Positions 41,325 to 50,838 are shown, numbered from the stretch's first letter. The stretch: 64,000 bases of DNA from Streptomyces sp. R28 (GCF_041052385.1 NZ_CP163439.1:7739001-7803000), one strand, 5' to 3'. Made by a program: numbers and translations. The notes: generated by a model from the letters alone, not told the origin.

Positions 41325-43037
41325 ATGGCCGTGACCGAATCTTTGCGCGGGGGGACATCCGAGCCGACGGGGGCGCGTGCCGTGCACGAGGGCATCCTGC
41401 GGCGCCAGTCGGCGCGTGAGTCGGCGGCGCGGACCTACGCGCGTGCACTGCCGATCGTGCCCGTACGGGCACGTGGGCTGACCATCGAGGGGGCGGACGG
41501 CCGCCGCTACTTGGACTGCCTCTCCGGCGCCGGGACGCTGGCCCTCGGACACAATCACCCCGTGGTCCTGGAGGCCATCCGCAAGGTTCTCGACTCGGGC
41601 GCACCCCTGCACGTCCTCGACCTGGCGACCCCCGTCAAGGACGCCTTCATCACCGAGCTCTTCCACACTCTTCCGCCCGGTCTCGCCGACCGCGCGCGCG
41701 TGCAGTTCTGCGGACCGGCCGGCACCGACGCGGTGGAGGCCGCCTTCAAGCTCGTCCGGGCCGCGACCGGACGTACCGGAATCCTCGCTTTCAGCGGCGC
41801 CTACCACGGGATGACCGCCGGAGCGCTCGAAGCATCCGGGGGTGCCTTCGATGTACGGGTCGCCCGCCTGCCCTACCCGCAGGACTACCGCTGCCCCTTC
41901 GGTATCGGCGGCGAACGCGGCGCCGAACTCGCCGCCCGCTGGACCGAGTCCGTCCTCGACGACCCCAAGTCGGGCGTGCCGCACCCCGCTGGGATGATCC
42001 TCGAACCCGTCCAGGGCGAGGGCGGAGTGATCCCCGCGCCGGAGGGGTGGATGCGGCGCATGCGGCAGATCACCGCCGACCGTGCCATCCCACTGATCGC
42101 TGACGAGGTCCAGACGGGGGTCGGCCGCACCGGCTCCTTCTGGGCGGTGGAGCACAGTGGCGTCACCCCCGACGTAATGGTCCTCTCCAAGGCCATCGGA
42201 GGGAGCCTGCCCCTGGCGGTCATCGTCTATCGCGACGACCTCGACGCTTGGCAACCCGGCGCCCACGCCGGCACGTTCCGCGGCAACCAGCTCGCCATGG
42301 CCGCCGGCACGGCGACGCTCGCCTACGTCCGCGAGAACGGCCTCGCCGCGCGGGCGGGCGAACTCGGCTCGCGAATGATGCTGCAACTCCAGCAACTCGC
42401 AGGGGAGTTCGCGTGCATAGGAGATGTGCGGGGGAGGGGCTTGATGATCGGGGTCGAGGTGGTTGACCCAGAGCACGATTCCGAGCACGGCGAGGGACGA
42501 TCGGTGCCACTGGCGGCGATTGACGGGGCTGGCGGCGGATCGGAGCTTCTGACTGCTCTGGGAGGGAACGAGGTTGGACGTGCCCTTGAGCAGGCCGAGT
42601 CGGATGCTTCGTTCGACATCGGCCTGCCCGGAGGCGGTGGGTCGGGCGCCCTGGTGGGCCTCGACCCTGCCCGGAGCACGGGCGGCTCCTCGGCGGACGC
42701 CAACCCCACTGGTCGAGGAGCAACTGCGGCGGCAGCGCTGCACTCGGATCGCCACCCTCGCCCCGCCGCCCCCGAACTCGCGGCCGCCATCCAGCGGGAG
42801 TGCCTGCGACGTGGCCTGATCGTCGAACTCGGCGGCCGCCACGCCAGCGTAGTACGTCTGCTTCCGCCCCTGACCATCAGCGACGAGCAGGCGGCCGCAG
42901 TGCTGGACCGACTGTCCGACGCGGTGGCCGCGGTGTCCCACAGCCACACCCATCACGACGCGTTCGGTGCGGACCGGATGCACCAGCCGACCCCGGGCCC
43001 CCGGCGACAGGGCGACCGCACCGACCGGGCGGGGTAA
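41325..43037 (+). CDS. Diaminobutyrate/lysine-type class III aminotransferase with insertion
   Basis: PLP-dependent enzyme, 570 residues from ATG 41325 (GAGGACAGGGAG upstream). Family features: CLSGAGTLALGHNHP, the cofactor region FSGAYHGMTAGALE, DEVQTGVGRTG, and the PLP-lysine in LSKAIGGSLPL. The conserved C-terminal part is split by about 97 extra residues (about 383-480, 42474-42765) rich in Gly/Ala/Ser, after GVEVVDPE and before PELAAAIQREC. About 40 further residues follow the usual end. Without these it is about 433 residues, the family norm. In this locus it should make a diamine or diaminobutyrate building block. Confidence 0.85.
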   Translation: MAVTESLRGGTSEPTGARAVHEGILRRQSARESAARTYARALPIVPVRARGLTIEGADGRRYLDCLSGAGTLALGHNHPVVLEAIRKVLDSGAPLHVLDLATPVKDAFITELFHTLPPGLADRARVQFCGPAGTDAVEAAFKLVRAATGRTGILAFSGAYHGMTAGALEASGGAFDVRVARLPYPQDYRCPFGIGGERGAELAARWTESVLDDPKSGVPHPAGMILEPVQGEGGVIPAPEGWMRRMRQITADRAIPLIADEVQTGVGRTGSFWAVEHSGVTPDVMVLSKAIGGSLPLAVIVYRDDLDAWQPGAHAGTFRGNQLAMAAGTATLAYVRENGLAARAGELGSRMMLQLQQLAGEFACIGDVRGRGLMIGVEVVDPEHDSEHGEGRSVPLAAIDGAGGGSELLTALGGNEVGRALEQAESDASFDIGLPGGGGSGALVGLDPARSTGGSSADANPTGRGATAAAALHSDRHPRPAAPELAAAIQRECLRRGLIVELGGRHASVVRLLPPLTISDEQAAAVLDRLSDAVAAVSHSHTHHDAFGADRMHQPTPGPRRQGDRTDRAG

Positions 43038-43330
43038 CGCTGCGCCCGATGGGGTGCGCCAGTACGCACCCCGCCCGGAGCCGTCGCATCGGCGTCCGCC
43101 GACCGCCCCACTCCCGGGCCACAGCTCGCCTTCGAACGACACATCACGCCCCATCGGAACCTCGCCCCTCATCGAAACCACCGCCGACCGAAAACACCGC
43201 CAACCGAGACCGCTTCCAACTGCCCTCCTCCAACCCCCATTCGAAGCGAGGGTCCCTCAAGCCCACGCCCACCCTCACCGCAGTACGGCGGCCGTCGCCG
43301 CGCGTCAGAACCAGTTCACGAGGACCAGCC

Positions 43331-45934
43331 TTGACCACGACCCCCGCACCCGACGGCCGCCCCGACACTCGCGCGCGATGCTCCGCCGACCCAGACCTGT
43401 CCCAGCAGGAGCCGCTTGCGTCTCGGAGCGCGGTGGCTCCTCAGGGGCAGGGGCCTGCCCCCGCCCAGCCAGGCACTTCCCGGCAGAAGGGAGGCACGCG
43501 ACAGGGCGGAGACGCATCTCAGGGAGGCGACGCTCCTCCAGGACGGGACGCGCCGCAGGAACCGGCGTCGGCGCAGGAAGCTGCCGGCGCACAGGCCTCG
43601 GCCCGTGCGCCGAGGCAGGGAGGCGCCCCGGACATTGAGCGGCCGCCGGGTGCCGCCGCCTCAGACCTCCTGGAGCACCCCGACCCACACATCGCAGCCC
43701 AGGCCGCCGCCGTGGAGAACCTGCTCCGCTGCTGGGTCCGCGAGACCAACGTCCCGGCACCCGACAACGGGACCCTCCGTATCCCCTTGCCCGCCACCGG
43801 TACGGCCCTGCTGATCCCGGTCCACTACTGGTCCCAGGCGGGCTGGCACCGCTTCGGCCTCCCACACCTGGCGGACGCCCCGGCTCAGTCCCCACCGACC
43901 GACGCGGTCACCCTTGCTGCCCTACTCATCAGGGAGGCGCTGGGGGGAAGCAACCCTGCCGCCATGGCTACGGTCGCCGACCCGTCGGCTGGGAGCAGCA
44001 TTTCGACGAGCGCTGGGCGTGTATCAGCTCGCCCGATTTCCGCGAGCGTTCGCCCTTCGCCGGCGTCCGATAGGGCGACTGACGCGACGGATGCGACTGA
44101 CGCGACGGATGCGACTGAGGCGACGGATGCGACGCGACCTTTCCGAGCCGCGACTGCTCCTCTCCCAGGGACACCCGCAAAGTCCGTGCCCGCTGTCTCC
44201 TCTGTCCCCGGGGCTTCCTGCTCCGACCCTTCCTGCTCCGACCCTTCCTGCTCCGACCCTTCCTGCTCCGACCTTTCCTCCACTGGTTCTGGCCCCGTCT
44301 CCTCCACGGTGCCTGGCTCCGCTGCCGCCGCCTCCTCCAGCTCTGGCCCGTCGTCCTCCTGCGTCCCTGGACCCTCCGTCTCCGCGCTCGCCGCCGTATC
44401 CCCAACCCCCGCCGCTCCGAGGCCCGCAGCCCTGACCGTCCCCGTAATCTCCACGGACACCGACCTCGTTGCCCGCGTCGCCGACTCCGTCCGACGAACC
44501 GCCACCTTCATCAGCGAGCGCCGTGCTCACCCCGCCGACGGCCCTGACATCTTCCTCGCGGCCGAGCAGGCGCTCACGTTCGGACACCCTCTCCACCCGA
44601 CGCCGAAGAGCCGCGAGGGTCTGTCCGAGGCCGAAGCGCCGCTGTATTCGCCCGAGTTGCGCGGCTCCTTCCCATTGCACTGGATGGCTGTCGCCCCTGC
44701 CCTGCTCGCCACTGACTCGGCATGGACCGAGCGTGGCCGTATCGTCCCGGCGGCCCAGCTCATGGTCCGCCTCGCCGGGCCTGAGTTGCCGTTGCCGGAC
44801 GGGTGCGTGGCCCTGCCCATGCACCCCTGGCAACTGCGCGAGATCCAGCACCGCCCCGAGACTGAGGCCCTGCTCGATGCCGGACTGCTCCGGGACCTCG
44901 GCGCCCACGGCGCCCCTTGGCATCCCACCTCCTCCGTAAGAACCGTCCACAGATCTGATGCCACCGCCATGCTCAAACTCTCGCTGGGCCTGCGCATCAC
45001 CAACTCCCGCCGTGAGAACCTCCGGAAGGAACTGCACCGTGGCGTCGAGGTCCACCGACTCCTGCGCAGCGGCCTCTCGACGCGGTGGCAGGCCGCGCAC
45101 CCGGGATTCGACATCGTTCGCGATCCGGCATGGCTCGCCGTGGACGGGCCGGACGGCGTCCCCGTAACCGGCTTCGACGTGATGATCCGGCACAACCCGT
45201 TCAGGTCATCCGACGACGTGGCCTGCGTAGCCGGACTCGTTTCACCCCGATCACCCCGACCTCACGCACAGGCCGATGCCCTCGCGGGCCCTAACCCGTG
45301 GGACACGGTGCCCCCGCGGTCCCGTCTGGCCGAGCTCGTCACTCGCCTCGCCCATCGAACAGGTCGCCCACTCAGGGCGGTTGTCGCCGAGTGGTTCCTG
45401 CGCTACCTCGAGCAGGTCGTCCGCCCCGTGTTGTGGCTCGATGCCGAGGCGGGAATCGCTCTGGAAGCACACCAGCAGAACACGCTGGTCCTGCTGGACG
45501 GTGACGGCTGGCCTTCGGGGGGTCGTTACCGAGACAACCAGGGCTACTACTTCCGTGAGTCCCGGCGCGCGGCACTCGACGCCCGGATGCCCGGCATCGG
45601 CGAGCAAAGCGACACCTTCGTCTCGGACGAGGTCGCCGACGAACGCTTCGCCTACTACCTCGCGATCAACAACGTGCTCGGTCTCATTGGAGCGTTCGGC
45701 TCGCAGCGTCTCGCGGACGAACAGCTGCTGCTCGCAGCCTTCCGCCGCTTCCTTGGCGAGGTGGCCTCCGGAGCAGCCCGGCTGCGCACATCACTGCCCG
45801 CCCACCTGCTCGACTCACCTGTCCTGCGCTGCAAGGCCAACCTGTTGACCCGGCTGCACGGCCTCGACGAACTCGTCGGTCCGGTCGACACCCAGTCCGT
45901 CTACGTCACCATCGCCAACCCCCTGCATTCCTGA
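43331..45934 (+). CDS. IucA/IucC family NRPS-independent siderophore synthetase with low-complexity insertions
   Basis: 867 residues from TTG 43331 (AGGA 6 bases upstream); the frame opens at 42800 but earlier codons overlap the aminotransferase in another frame. Active-site motifs are intact: GHPLHPTPKSR, MHPWQLREIQ, KLSLGLRITNSRREN, EAHQQNTLVLLDG and YRDNQGYY. It ligates a carboxylate (often citrate) to an amine or alcohol using ATP. Residues 1-108 are a Gln/Gly/Ala-rich extension and about 205-373 a Ser/Thr/Pro/Asp insertion made partly of 18- and 15-base repeats. Without both it is about 590 residues, the usual size. 293 bases without a gene separate it from the aminotransferase. Confidence 0.85.
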   Translation: MTTTPAPDGRPDTRARCSADPDLSQQEPLASRSAVAPQGQGPAPAQPGTSRQKGGTRQGGDASQGGDAPPGRDAPQEPASAQEAAGAQASARAPRQGGAPDIERPPGAAASDLLEHPDPHIAAQAAAVENLLRCWVRETNVPAPDNGTLRIPLPATGTALLIPVHYWSQAGWHRFGLPHLADAPAQSPPTDAVTLAALLIREALGGSNPAAMATVADPSAGSSISTSAGRVSARPISASVRPSPASDRATDATDATDATDATEATDATRPFRAATAPLPGTPAKSVPAVSSVPGASCSDPSCSDPSCSDPSCSDLSSTGSGPVSSTVPGSAAAASSSSGPSSSCVPGPSVSALAAVSPTPAAPRPAALTVPVISTDTDLVARVADSVRRTATFISERRAHPADGPDIFLAAEQALTFGHPLHPTPKSREGLSEAEAPLYSPELRGSFPLHWMAVAPALLATDSAWTERGRIVPAAQLMVRLAGPELPLPDGCVALPMHPWQLREIQHRPETEALLDAGLLRDLGAHGAPWHPTSSVRTVHRSDATAMLKLSLGLRITNSRRENLRKELHRGVEVHRLLRSGLSTRWQAAHPGFDIVRDPAWLAVDGPDGVPVTGFDVMIRHNPFRSSDDVACVAGLVSPRSPRPHAQADALAGPNPWDTVPPRSRLAELVTRLAHRTGRPLRAVVAEWFLRYLEQVVRPVLWLDAEAGIALEAHQQNTLVLLDGDGWPSGGRYRDNQGYYFRESRRAALDARMPGIGEQSDTFVSDEVADERFAYYLAINNVLGLIGAFGSQRLADEQLLLAAFRRFLGEVASGAARLRTSLPAHLLDSPVLRCKANLLTRLHGLDELVGPVDTQSVYVTIANPLHS
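44073..44126 (+). repeat. 18-base in-frame repeat, three copies, in the IucA/IucC gene
   Basis: Alternating 9-mers GCGACTGAC and GCGACGGAT encode ATDATD units inside the insertion. Confidence 0.9.
44215..44274 (+). repeat. 15-base in-frame repeat, four copies, in the IucA/IucC gene
   Basis: TTCCTGCTCCGACCC four times, last copy with one change, encoding SCSDP units. Confidence 0.92.
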
Positions 45935-46093
45935 CCATCACGGTCCCCTCCTAGTCATGCCGCCCCGCACTTCTGACCATGGTCGACCACCACCGGTCGC
46001 CTCCTGCGCTCCTGATCACCGCCTCCGGCTTTCGCCAATTCCCTTCATCCCTGAGGAACATGACCCATCCCGCCTCTTGAGAGGAGCGTCGCC

Positions 46094-46918
46094 GTGCCTT
46101 CCACCGACGCAAGCGCCAATGCCGGTACCGTCCCTGTCACCGATCTCTGCACCGCCGCGAGCCCGGGGGCTCGTGAGTGCCGTATCGCCCCGGCAACCGG
46201 CGCGGGCGCAGACAGTGAGGACACGCTGGACCTGCACCTGCCCGACGAACTCGTCGCGCTCTTCGCGGAGGGCGCCGCAGCCGCTGGGGAGCGAAAGCCA
46301 GGCACAACAGGCACGGCCACACCTCCCTCGCTCCTCGCTACCGGCGAGGATCTACTCGACCGCGTTGCCGACTGGGGGCCGATCAGTACACCTGCAGGAG
46401 CCCTTCACCTTGTCCCCGTGCGGATCGAACGGGATCTTTCGATCATCAGCCGGTGGATGAACGACCCCGCCGTCGCAGCGTTCTGGGGGCTTGAGGGACC
46501 CCGGAACGCGATTGAAGAGCACCTGCGGTCTCAGCTTTCCGGTGATGGACGCAGCGTCCCGTGCCTGGGCATGCTGGACGGCACGCCGATGAGCTACTGG
46601 GAGATCTACCGAGCCGACCTCGACCCGCTGGCCCGGTACTACGCGGCTCGGCCCCATGACACCGGCGTCCATCTCCTCATCGGTGCTGTTGGCGATCGCG
46701 GCTGCGGACTCGGCGGAACTCTGCTTCGAGCCGTCGTCGACCTCATGCTCGACAAGCGGCCCGCCTGCGCTCGCATCGTCGCTGAACCCGACATTCGCAA
46801 CACCCCTTCCGTCGCTGCTTTCCTGAGCGCCGGATTCCGGTTCTCCGTCGAGGTCGACCTGCCCACCAAGCGGGCCGCCCTCATGGTCAGAGACCGGAGC
46901 CTGCGCCATCTGCTGTGA
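46094..46918 (+). CDS. GNAT/IucB-type N-acyltransferase of the siderophore locus
   Basis: 274 residues from GTG 46094, 7 bases after GAGGAG. Residues about 95-270 are the siderophore-type GNAT domain: LVPVRIERDLSIISRWMNDP, SYWEIYRADLD, LLIGAVGDRGCGLGGTLLRA and AEPDIRNTPSVAAFLSAGFR, typical of IucB/RhbD acyltransferases that acylate hydroxylamino or amino groups. The first 90 residues are a disordered Ala/Thr-rich extension, again larger than in the family. It follows the synthetase by 159 bases. No lysine monooxygenase or decarboxylase is next to it. Confidence 0.85.
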   Translation: MPSTDASANAGTVPVTDLCTAASPGARECRIAPATGAGADSEDTLDLHLPDELVALFAEGAAAAGERKPGTTGTATPPSLLATGEDLLDRVADWGPISTPAGALHLVPVRIERDLSIISRWMNDPAVAAFWGLEGPRNAIEEHLRSQLSGDGRSVPCLGMLDGTPMSYWEIYRADLDPLARYYAARPHDTGVHLLIGAVGDRGCGLGGTLLRAVVDLMLDKRPACARIVAEPDIRNTPSVAAFLSAGFRFSVEVDLPTKRAALMVRDRSLRHLL

Positions 46919-47434
46919 CGCCATGTCGCGACGTCATCACTTTTGGTACACCGCTCGCGCCGATCCGGTTCCCACTCTCGACGAACCGAATTCAGGCCGA
47001 GCCGGTTTCCCCTGACCGCCGTCATTCCCCGCGGCGCACGGTGCACGGGGCCGACCCCGCCGCCCCACGACAGTCGACCTGGCTCCTGCCGGCAGCCGCC
47101 CTGGCTCCCCCCTCGCAACCGATCCTGATCCCCATCGCAGGCCGAACCACCACTGCAGTCGAACAAGCCGATCAACCCACGAGGCGCCCGGCGCCTCACC
47201 AGGGCCGGCCGATCCCGAACAATCACGAATCGCGCCAGCCACATCCGAACCGACCTCGACCACACACGAACCGTCCCTGACCTCGATCGAACCGATCCCA
47301 CCCACACCCGAACCGACCCCACCCACACCCGAACCGATCCGATCTCCACCTGAGGAACTCCCGGTCTTGATCCCGCTCCCCTCCTCCACCGCGCTCGCCC
47401 GTTTGTCAGTGCCGGGCCGTAGGGTGGTCGCGCT
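46919..47434. other. Gene-free region between the siderophore locus and dinG
   Basis: 516 bases. Tandem repeats at 47289-47350. Reverse-strand frames here are repeat-derived (GSVRVWV units) and are rejected. The dinG -10 box TAGGGT is at 47420-47425. Confidence 0.55.
47289..47350 (+). repeat. 21-base tandem repeat, three copies
   Basis: GAACCGATCCCACCCACACC plus one base, copies at 47289, 47310 and 47331; looser GAACCG units precede it. Confidence 0.8.
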
Positions 47435-49426
47435 ATGACAAAGCCCTCACTCCCCGAACTCCTGCATGCTGCCGTCACTGCCGTCGGCGGCACGGAGCGC
47501 CCCGGCCAGGTGACCATGGCCGAATCCGTCGCGGAGGCGATCGACGGCAGCTCCCATCTGCTGGTCCAGGCCGGCACCGGCACCGGAAAGTCGCTGGGCT
47601 ACCTCGTGCCAGCGCTCGCGCACGGGGAGCGCGTCGTCGTCGCGACGGCCACCCTGGCTCTGCAGCGCCAGCTCGTGGAGCGGGACCTGCCGCGCACCGT
47701 CGAGGCGCTGCATCCACTGCTGCGGCGTCGGCCCGAGTTCGCGATGCTCAAGGGCAGGTCGAACTACCTGTGCCTGCACCGTCTGCACGAGGGCGTCCCC
47801 CAGGACGAGGAGGAGGGCCTCTTCGACCAGTTCGAGGCGGCCGCACCCACCAGCAAGTTGGGGCAGGACCTGCTGCGGCTGCGTGACTGGGCGGACGAGA
47901 CGGAGACGGGCGATCGTGACAACCTGACTCCCGGCGTGTCCGACCGGGCCTGGGCGCAGGTGTCGGTGTCGTCCCGGGAGTGCCTGGGCGCGTCGAAGTG
48001 CGCGTACGGTGCCGAGTGCTTCGCCGAGATGGCCCGTGAGCGCGCCAAGCTCGCGGAGGTCGTCGTCACCAACCACGCGCTGCTCGCGATCGACGCCATC
48101 GAAGGCGCCCCGGTCCTCCCACAGCACGAGGTTCTGATCGTCGACGAGGCGCACGAACTGGTCTCCCGGGTCACCGGAGTCGCCACCGGCGAACTCACTC
48201 CCGGCCAGGTCAACCGTGCGGTACGCCGCGCCGCGAAACTCGTCAACGAGAAGGCCGCCGACCAGCTCCAGACCGCCGCCGAGGGCTTCGAGCGGCTGAT
48301 GGAGCTGGCCCTGCCTGGACGCCTGGAGGAGATTCCCGAGGACCTCGCCTACGCGCTCATGGCGCTGCGTGATGCCTGCCGCACCGTCATCTCCGGGATC
48401 GGCGCCACCCGCGACAAGTCCGTGCAGGACGAGGACGCGGTCCGCAAACAGGCGCTGGCCTCCGTCGAGACCGTGCACGACGTGGCGGAGCGGATCACCA
48501 ACGGTTCGGAGTGGGACGTCGTCTGGTACGAGCGTCACGACCGCTTCGGAGCGTCCCTGCGCGTGGCCCCCATGTCCGTTTCGGGCCTCCTGAGGGAGAA
48601 GCTCTTCGCGGACCGCTCGGTAGTCCTGACCTCCGCGACCTTGAAGCTGGGCGGCGACTTCAACGGCGTCGGCGCATCCCTGGGCCTCGCCCCCGAGGGC
48701 ACGGAGGGTGACGAGCTCCCGCAGTGGAAGGGCGTGGACGTAGGTTCGCCCTTCGACTACCGCAAGCAGGGCATCCTGTATGTCGCCAAGCACCTGTCAC
48801 GCCCCGCGCGCGACGGCGACCGCGTGGACATGCTCGATGAGCTGACCGAACTGATCCAGGCGGCCGGCGGCCGCACGCTCGGCCTGTTCTCTTCGATGCG
48901 GGCCGCCCAGCTGGCCGCCGAGGAACTTCGCTCCCGCATCCCAGAGTTCCCGATCCTCCTTCAGGGCGAGGAGACGCTCGGCGAACTGATCAAGAACTTC
49001 GCGGCCGACCCGAGGACCTGCCTCTTCGGCACGCTGTCCCTGTGGCAGGGCGTCGACGTGCCCGGCCCCAGCTGCCAGCTGGTCGTCATGGACAAGATCC
49101 CCTTCCCGCGCCCCGACGACCCCCTGATGAGCGCCCGCCAGAAGGCCGTGGAGGACGCCGGCGGCAACGGCTTCATGGCGGTCGCCGCCACCCACGCGGC
49201 GCTGCTCATGGCCCAGGGCGCCGGCCGCCTCGTGCGGGCGTCAGGGGACCGCGGCGTGGTCGCCATCCTGGACCAGCGGCTGGCCACTGCCCGGTACGGG
49301 AGCTATCTGAAGGCGTCACTGCCCGACTTCTGGTACACGACGGACCGTAATCAGGTCCGGAAGTCCCTGGCCACGATCGATGCGGCGGCGCAGAAGGCGG
49401 AGGCGGAGGCGGAACAGCCACAGTGA
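47435..49426 (+). CDS. dinG: DinG-type ATP-dependent DNA helicase
   Basis: 663 residues, superfamily 2 XPD-like. Walker A is AGTGTGKSLGYL, the DEAH box is VDEAHEL, and motif VI is GAGRLVRASGDRG. Iron-sulfur cysteines are partly visible (CLHRL, CLGASKCAYGAECF). It unwinds forked or RNA-DNA substrates. A TAGGGT box 9 bases before ATG 47435 and no ribosome site suggest a near-leaderless message. No SOS box was seen upstream, unlike E. coli dinG. The stop codon is inside the terminator shared with lexA. Confidence 0.93.
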   Translation: MTKPSLPELLHAAVTAVGGTERPGQVTMAESVAEAIDGSSHLLVQAGTGTGKSLGYLVPALAHGERVVVATATLALQRQLVERDLPRTVEALHPLLRRRPEFAMLKGRSNYLCLHRLHEGVPQDEEEGLFDQFEAAAPTSKLGQDLLRLRDWADETETGDRDNLTPGVSDRAWAQVSVSSRECLGASKCAYGAECFAEMARERAKLAEVVVTNHALLAIDAIEGAPVLPQHEVLIVDEAHELVSRVTGVATGELTPGQVNRAVRRAAKLVNEKAADQLQTAAEGFERLMELALPGRLEEIPEDLAYALMALRDACRTVISGIGATRDKSVQDEDAVRKQALASVETVHDVAERITNGSEWDVVWYERHDRFGASLRVAPMSVSGLLREKLFADRSVVLTSATLKLGGDFNGVGASLGLAPEGTEGDELPQWKGVDVGSPFDYRKQGILYVAKHLSRPARDGDRVDMLDELTELIQAAGGRTLGLFSSMRAAQLAAEELRSRIPEFPILLQGEETLGELIKNFAADPRTCLFGTLSLWQGVDVPGPSCQLVVMDKIPFPRPDDPLMSARQKAVEDAGGNGFMAVAATHAALLMAQGAGRLVRASGDRGVVAILDQRLATARYGSYLKASLPDFWYTTDRNQVRKSLATIDAAAQKAEAEAEQPQ

Positions 49427-49473
49427 TCGGGGGGTGGCCTGTCGCAGCGCTGCGACAGCCCACCCCCCGATCA
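49424..49473. terminator. Bidirectional terminator between dinG and lexA
   Basis: 25-base arms (49424-49448 and 49449-49473) match at 24 positions; the dinG TGA is the first three bases. The hairpin has almost no loop, so the real loop opens from GCAGCGCTGC. Confidence 0.85.
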
Positions 49474-49615
49474 GGAAATTCGGTGGTGTCGGGCCCTGCA
49501 CAGCACAGCGCCTGGAACGGCACGGGGCCCGGAACAGCACAGGGCCCCGGAACCGGCGCAGGGGTCCCGGGGCCCGGTCAGGGGGCGACGCCTTCGGCTT
49601 CGCCCGCCGCGGCCG

Positions 49616-50392
49616 TCACACGCGCCGCAGCACTGCCACCACCTTGCCCAGGATGGTTGCGTCGTCGCCGGGGATCGGCTCGTACGCGGAGTTGTGCGGG
49701 AGCAGCCAGACGTGGCCGTCCTCGCGCTTGAAGCGCTTGACCGTGGCCTCGCCGTCGAGCATCGCGGCCACGATGTCGCCGTTCTCGGCGACCGGCTGGC
49801 GCCGGACCGTGACCCAGTCGCCGTCGCAGATCGCGGCCTCGATCATCGAGTCACCGACGACCTTCAGTACGAACAGCTCACCGTCGCCGACCAGCTGCCG
49901 GGGAAGCGGGAAGACGTCCTCGACCGACTCCTCCGCGAGGATCGGGCCACCGGCGGCGATACGGCCGACCAGCGGGACGTACGACGCGGCGGGCTTGCCG
50001 GCGGTGTCCGTGGGCTGCACGGCGGCCTGGTCGGAGCCGCGCACCTCGTATGCGCGCGGTCGGTGCGGGTCGCGGCGGAGGAAGCCCTTGCGCTCCAGTG
50101 CCATCAGCTGGTGTGCGACCGAGGACGTGCTCGACAGGCCGACCGCCTGGCCGATCTCCCGCATCGACGGCGGATAGCCACGCCGCTGCACTGAATCCCT
50201 GATGACCTCGATCACGCGGCGCTGCCGGTCGGTGAGCCCCGAGCTGTCCGCCCGGATGCCCGGAGGTCGGCCAGGGAGGGATCGCTTGTGTCCCTCGGGA
50301 TTCATGGCTTCGTTCATCGCATGCACCGGCTCGAGTCGGCCCTGGGAGCGGTCCTGGGCAGTGATGGTGGCACTGTCTGCGGTGGTGGTCAC
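49616..50392 (-). CDS. lexA: LexA, SOS repressor
   Basis: 258 residues from GTG 50392, with GAGAGGGG upstream; an internal ATG further on has no site. Winged HTH with GYPPSMREIGQAVGLSSTSS; cleavage bond Ala-Gly in RIAAGGPIL; catalytic Ser in VGDSMIEA and Lys in ATVKRFK, so RecA-stimulated self-cleavage is intact. The promoter is TTGGCG(18)TACCGT on the minus strand with an SOS box over the -35, giving autorepression. Converges with dinG; divergent from nrdR. Confidence 0.95.
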   Translation of the reverse strand: MTTTADSATITAQDRSQGRLEPVHAMNEAMNPEGHKRSLPGRPPGIRADSSGLTDRQRRVIEVIRDSVQRRGYPPSMREIGQAVGLSSTSSVAHQLMALERKGFLRRDPHRPRAYEVRGSDQAAVQPTDTAGKPAASYVPLVGRIAAGGPILAEESVEDVFPLPRQLVGDGELFVLKVVGDSMIEAAICDGDWVTVRRQPVAENGDIVAAMLDGEATVKRFKREDGHVWLLPHNSAYEPIPGDDATILGKVVAVLRRV

Positions 50393-50425
50393 GTCGGCCC
50401 CTCTCGATGGTCTCCCTGCTGCACA

Positions 50426-50455
50426 ACGGTAGTTGCTTTCGAAAGGTTGCGCCAA
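50426..50455 (-). promoter_or_regulatory. lexA promoter
   Basis: Minus-strand -35 TTGGCG (50455-50450) and -10 TACCGT (50431-50426), 18 bases apart. Confidence 0.6.
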
Positions 50456-50467
50456 ACACACGTTCGA
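50452..50467. promoter_or_regulatory. LexA operator (SOS box) of lexA
   Basis: On the minus strand TCGAACGTGTGTTTGG, close to the actinobacterial box CGAACRNNYGTTCG, overlapping the -35, 60 bases before the lexA start. Confidence 0.85.
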
Positions 50468-50807
50468 GTGAAAAATCGCGAATCCCCAGACGCGATCATG
50501 TGTCTGGGTGTATGGCTAACGCGCTGTCCGGCGGGCAAAAGGGCCCATTGTTGTACTCTTCACCGCCAGGGTGACGACCTCGTGGGTTGTCGCCCCAGTC
50601 TGCCATCCGGCATCAGTTCAAGCCGTGACCGACCCCCATCTGTGCGGGAGTCCCACGTCCCCTCCGTGTGGCGCTCACGGTATCTCCGTATGTGCCGCAG
50701 CGATACGTCTGTGCGTTCCGGTGCGCGCGGTGCGCCGGCGTGGCCGTACGGCGCGTGTCCATCCGGGCGCGACACGCGCGTGCAGCGTGCGTGTATGAGC
50801 CAATCCC

Positions 50808-50819
50808 CACATGTAGTGG
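50808..50819. promoter_or_regulatory. Candidate NrdR box 1
   Basis: CACATGTAGTGG; with a preceding C it makes CCAC-N5-GTGG. It agrees with box 2 at 9 of 12 bases and is exactly 31 bp from it. Confidence 0.5.
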
Positions 50820-50838
50820 TTGGATTGCGGCAGCAGCC

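Noticed and set aside
40009..41604. 531-codon minus-strand frame over the secreted protein gene and the aminotransferase promoter
   Set aside because: Crosses a terminator and a G-rich run, no ribosome site, low-complexity composition.
44073..44274. Repeat tracts that could be taken for a CRISPR array
   Set aside because: Units of 15-18 bases are contiguous, in frame, without spacers.
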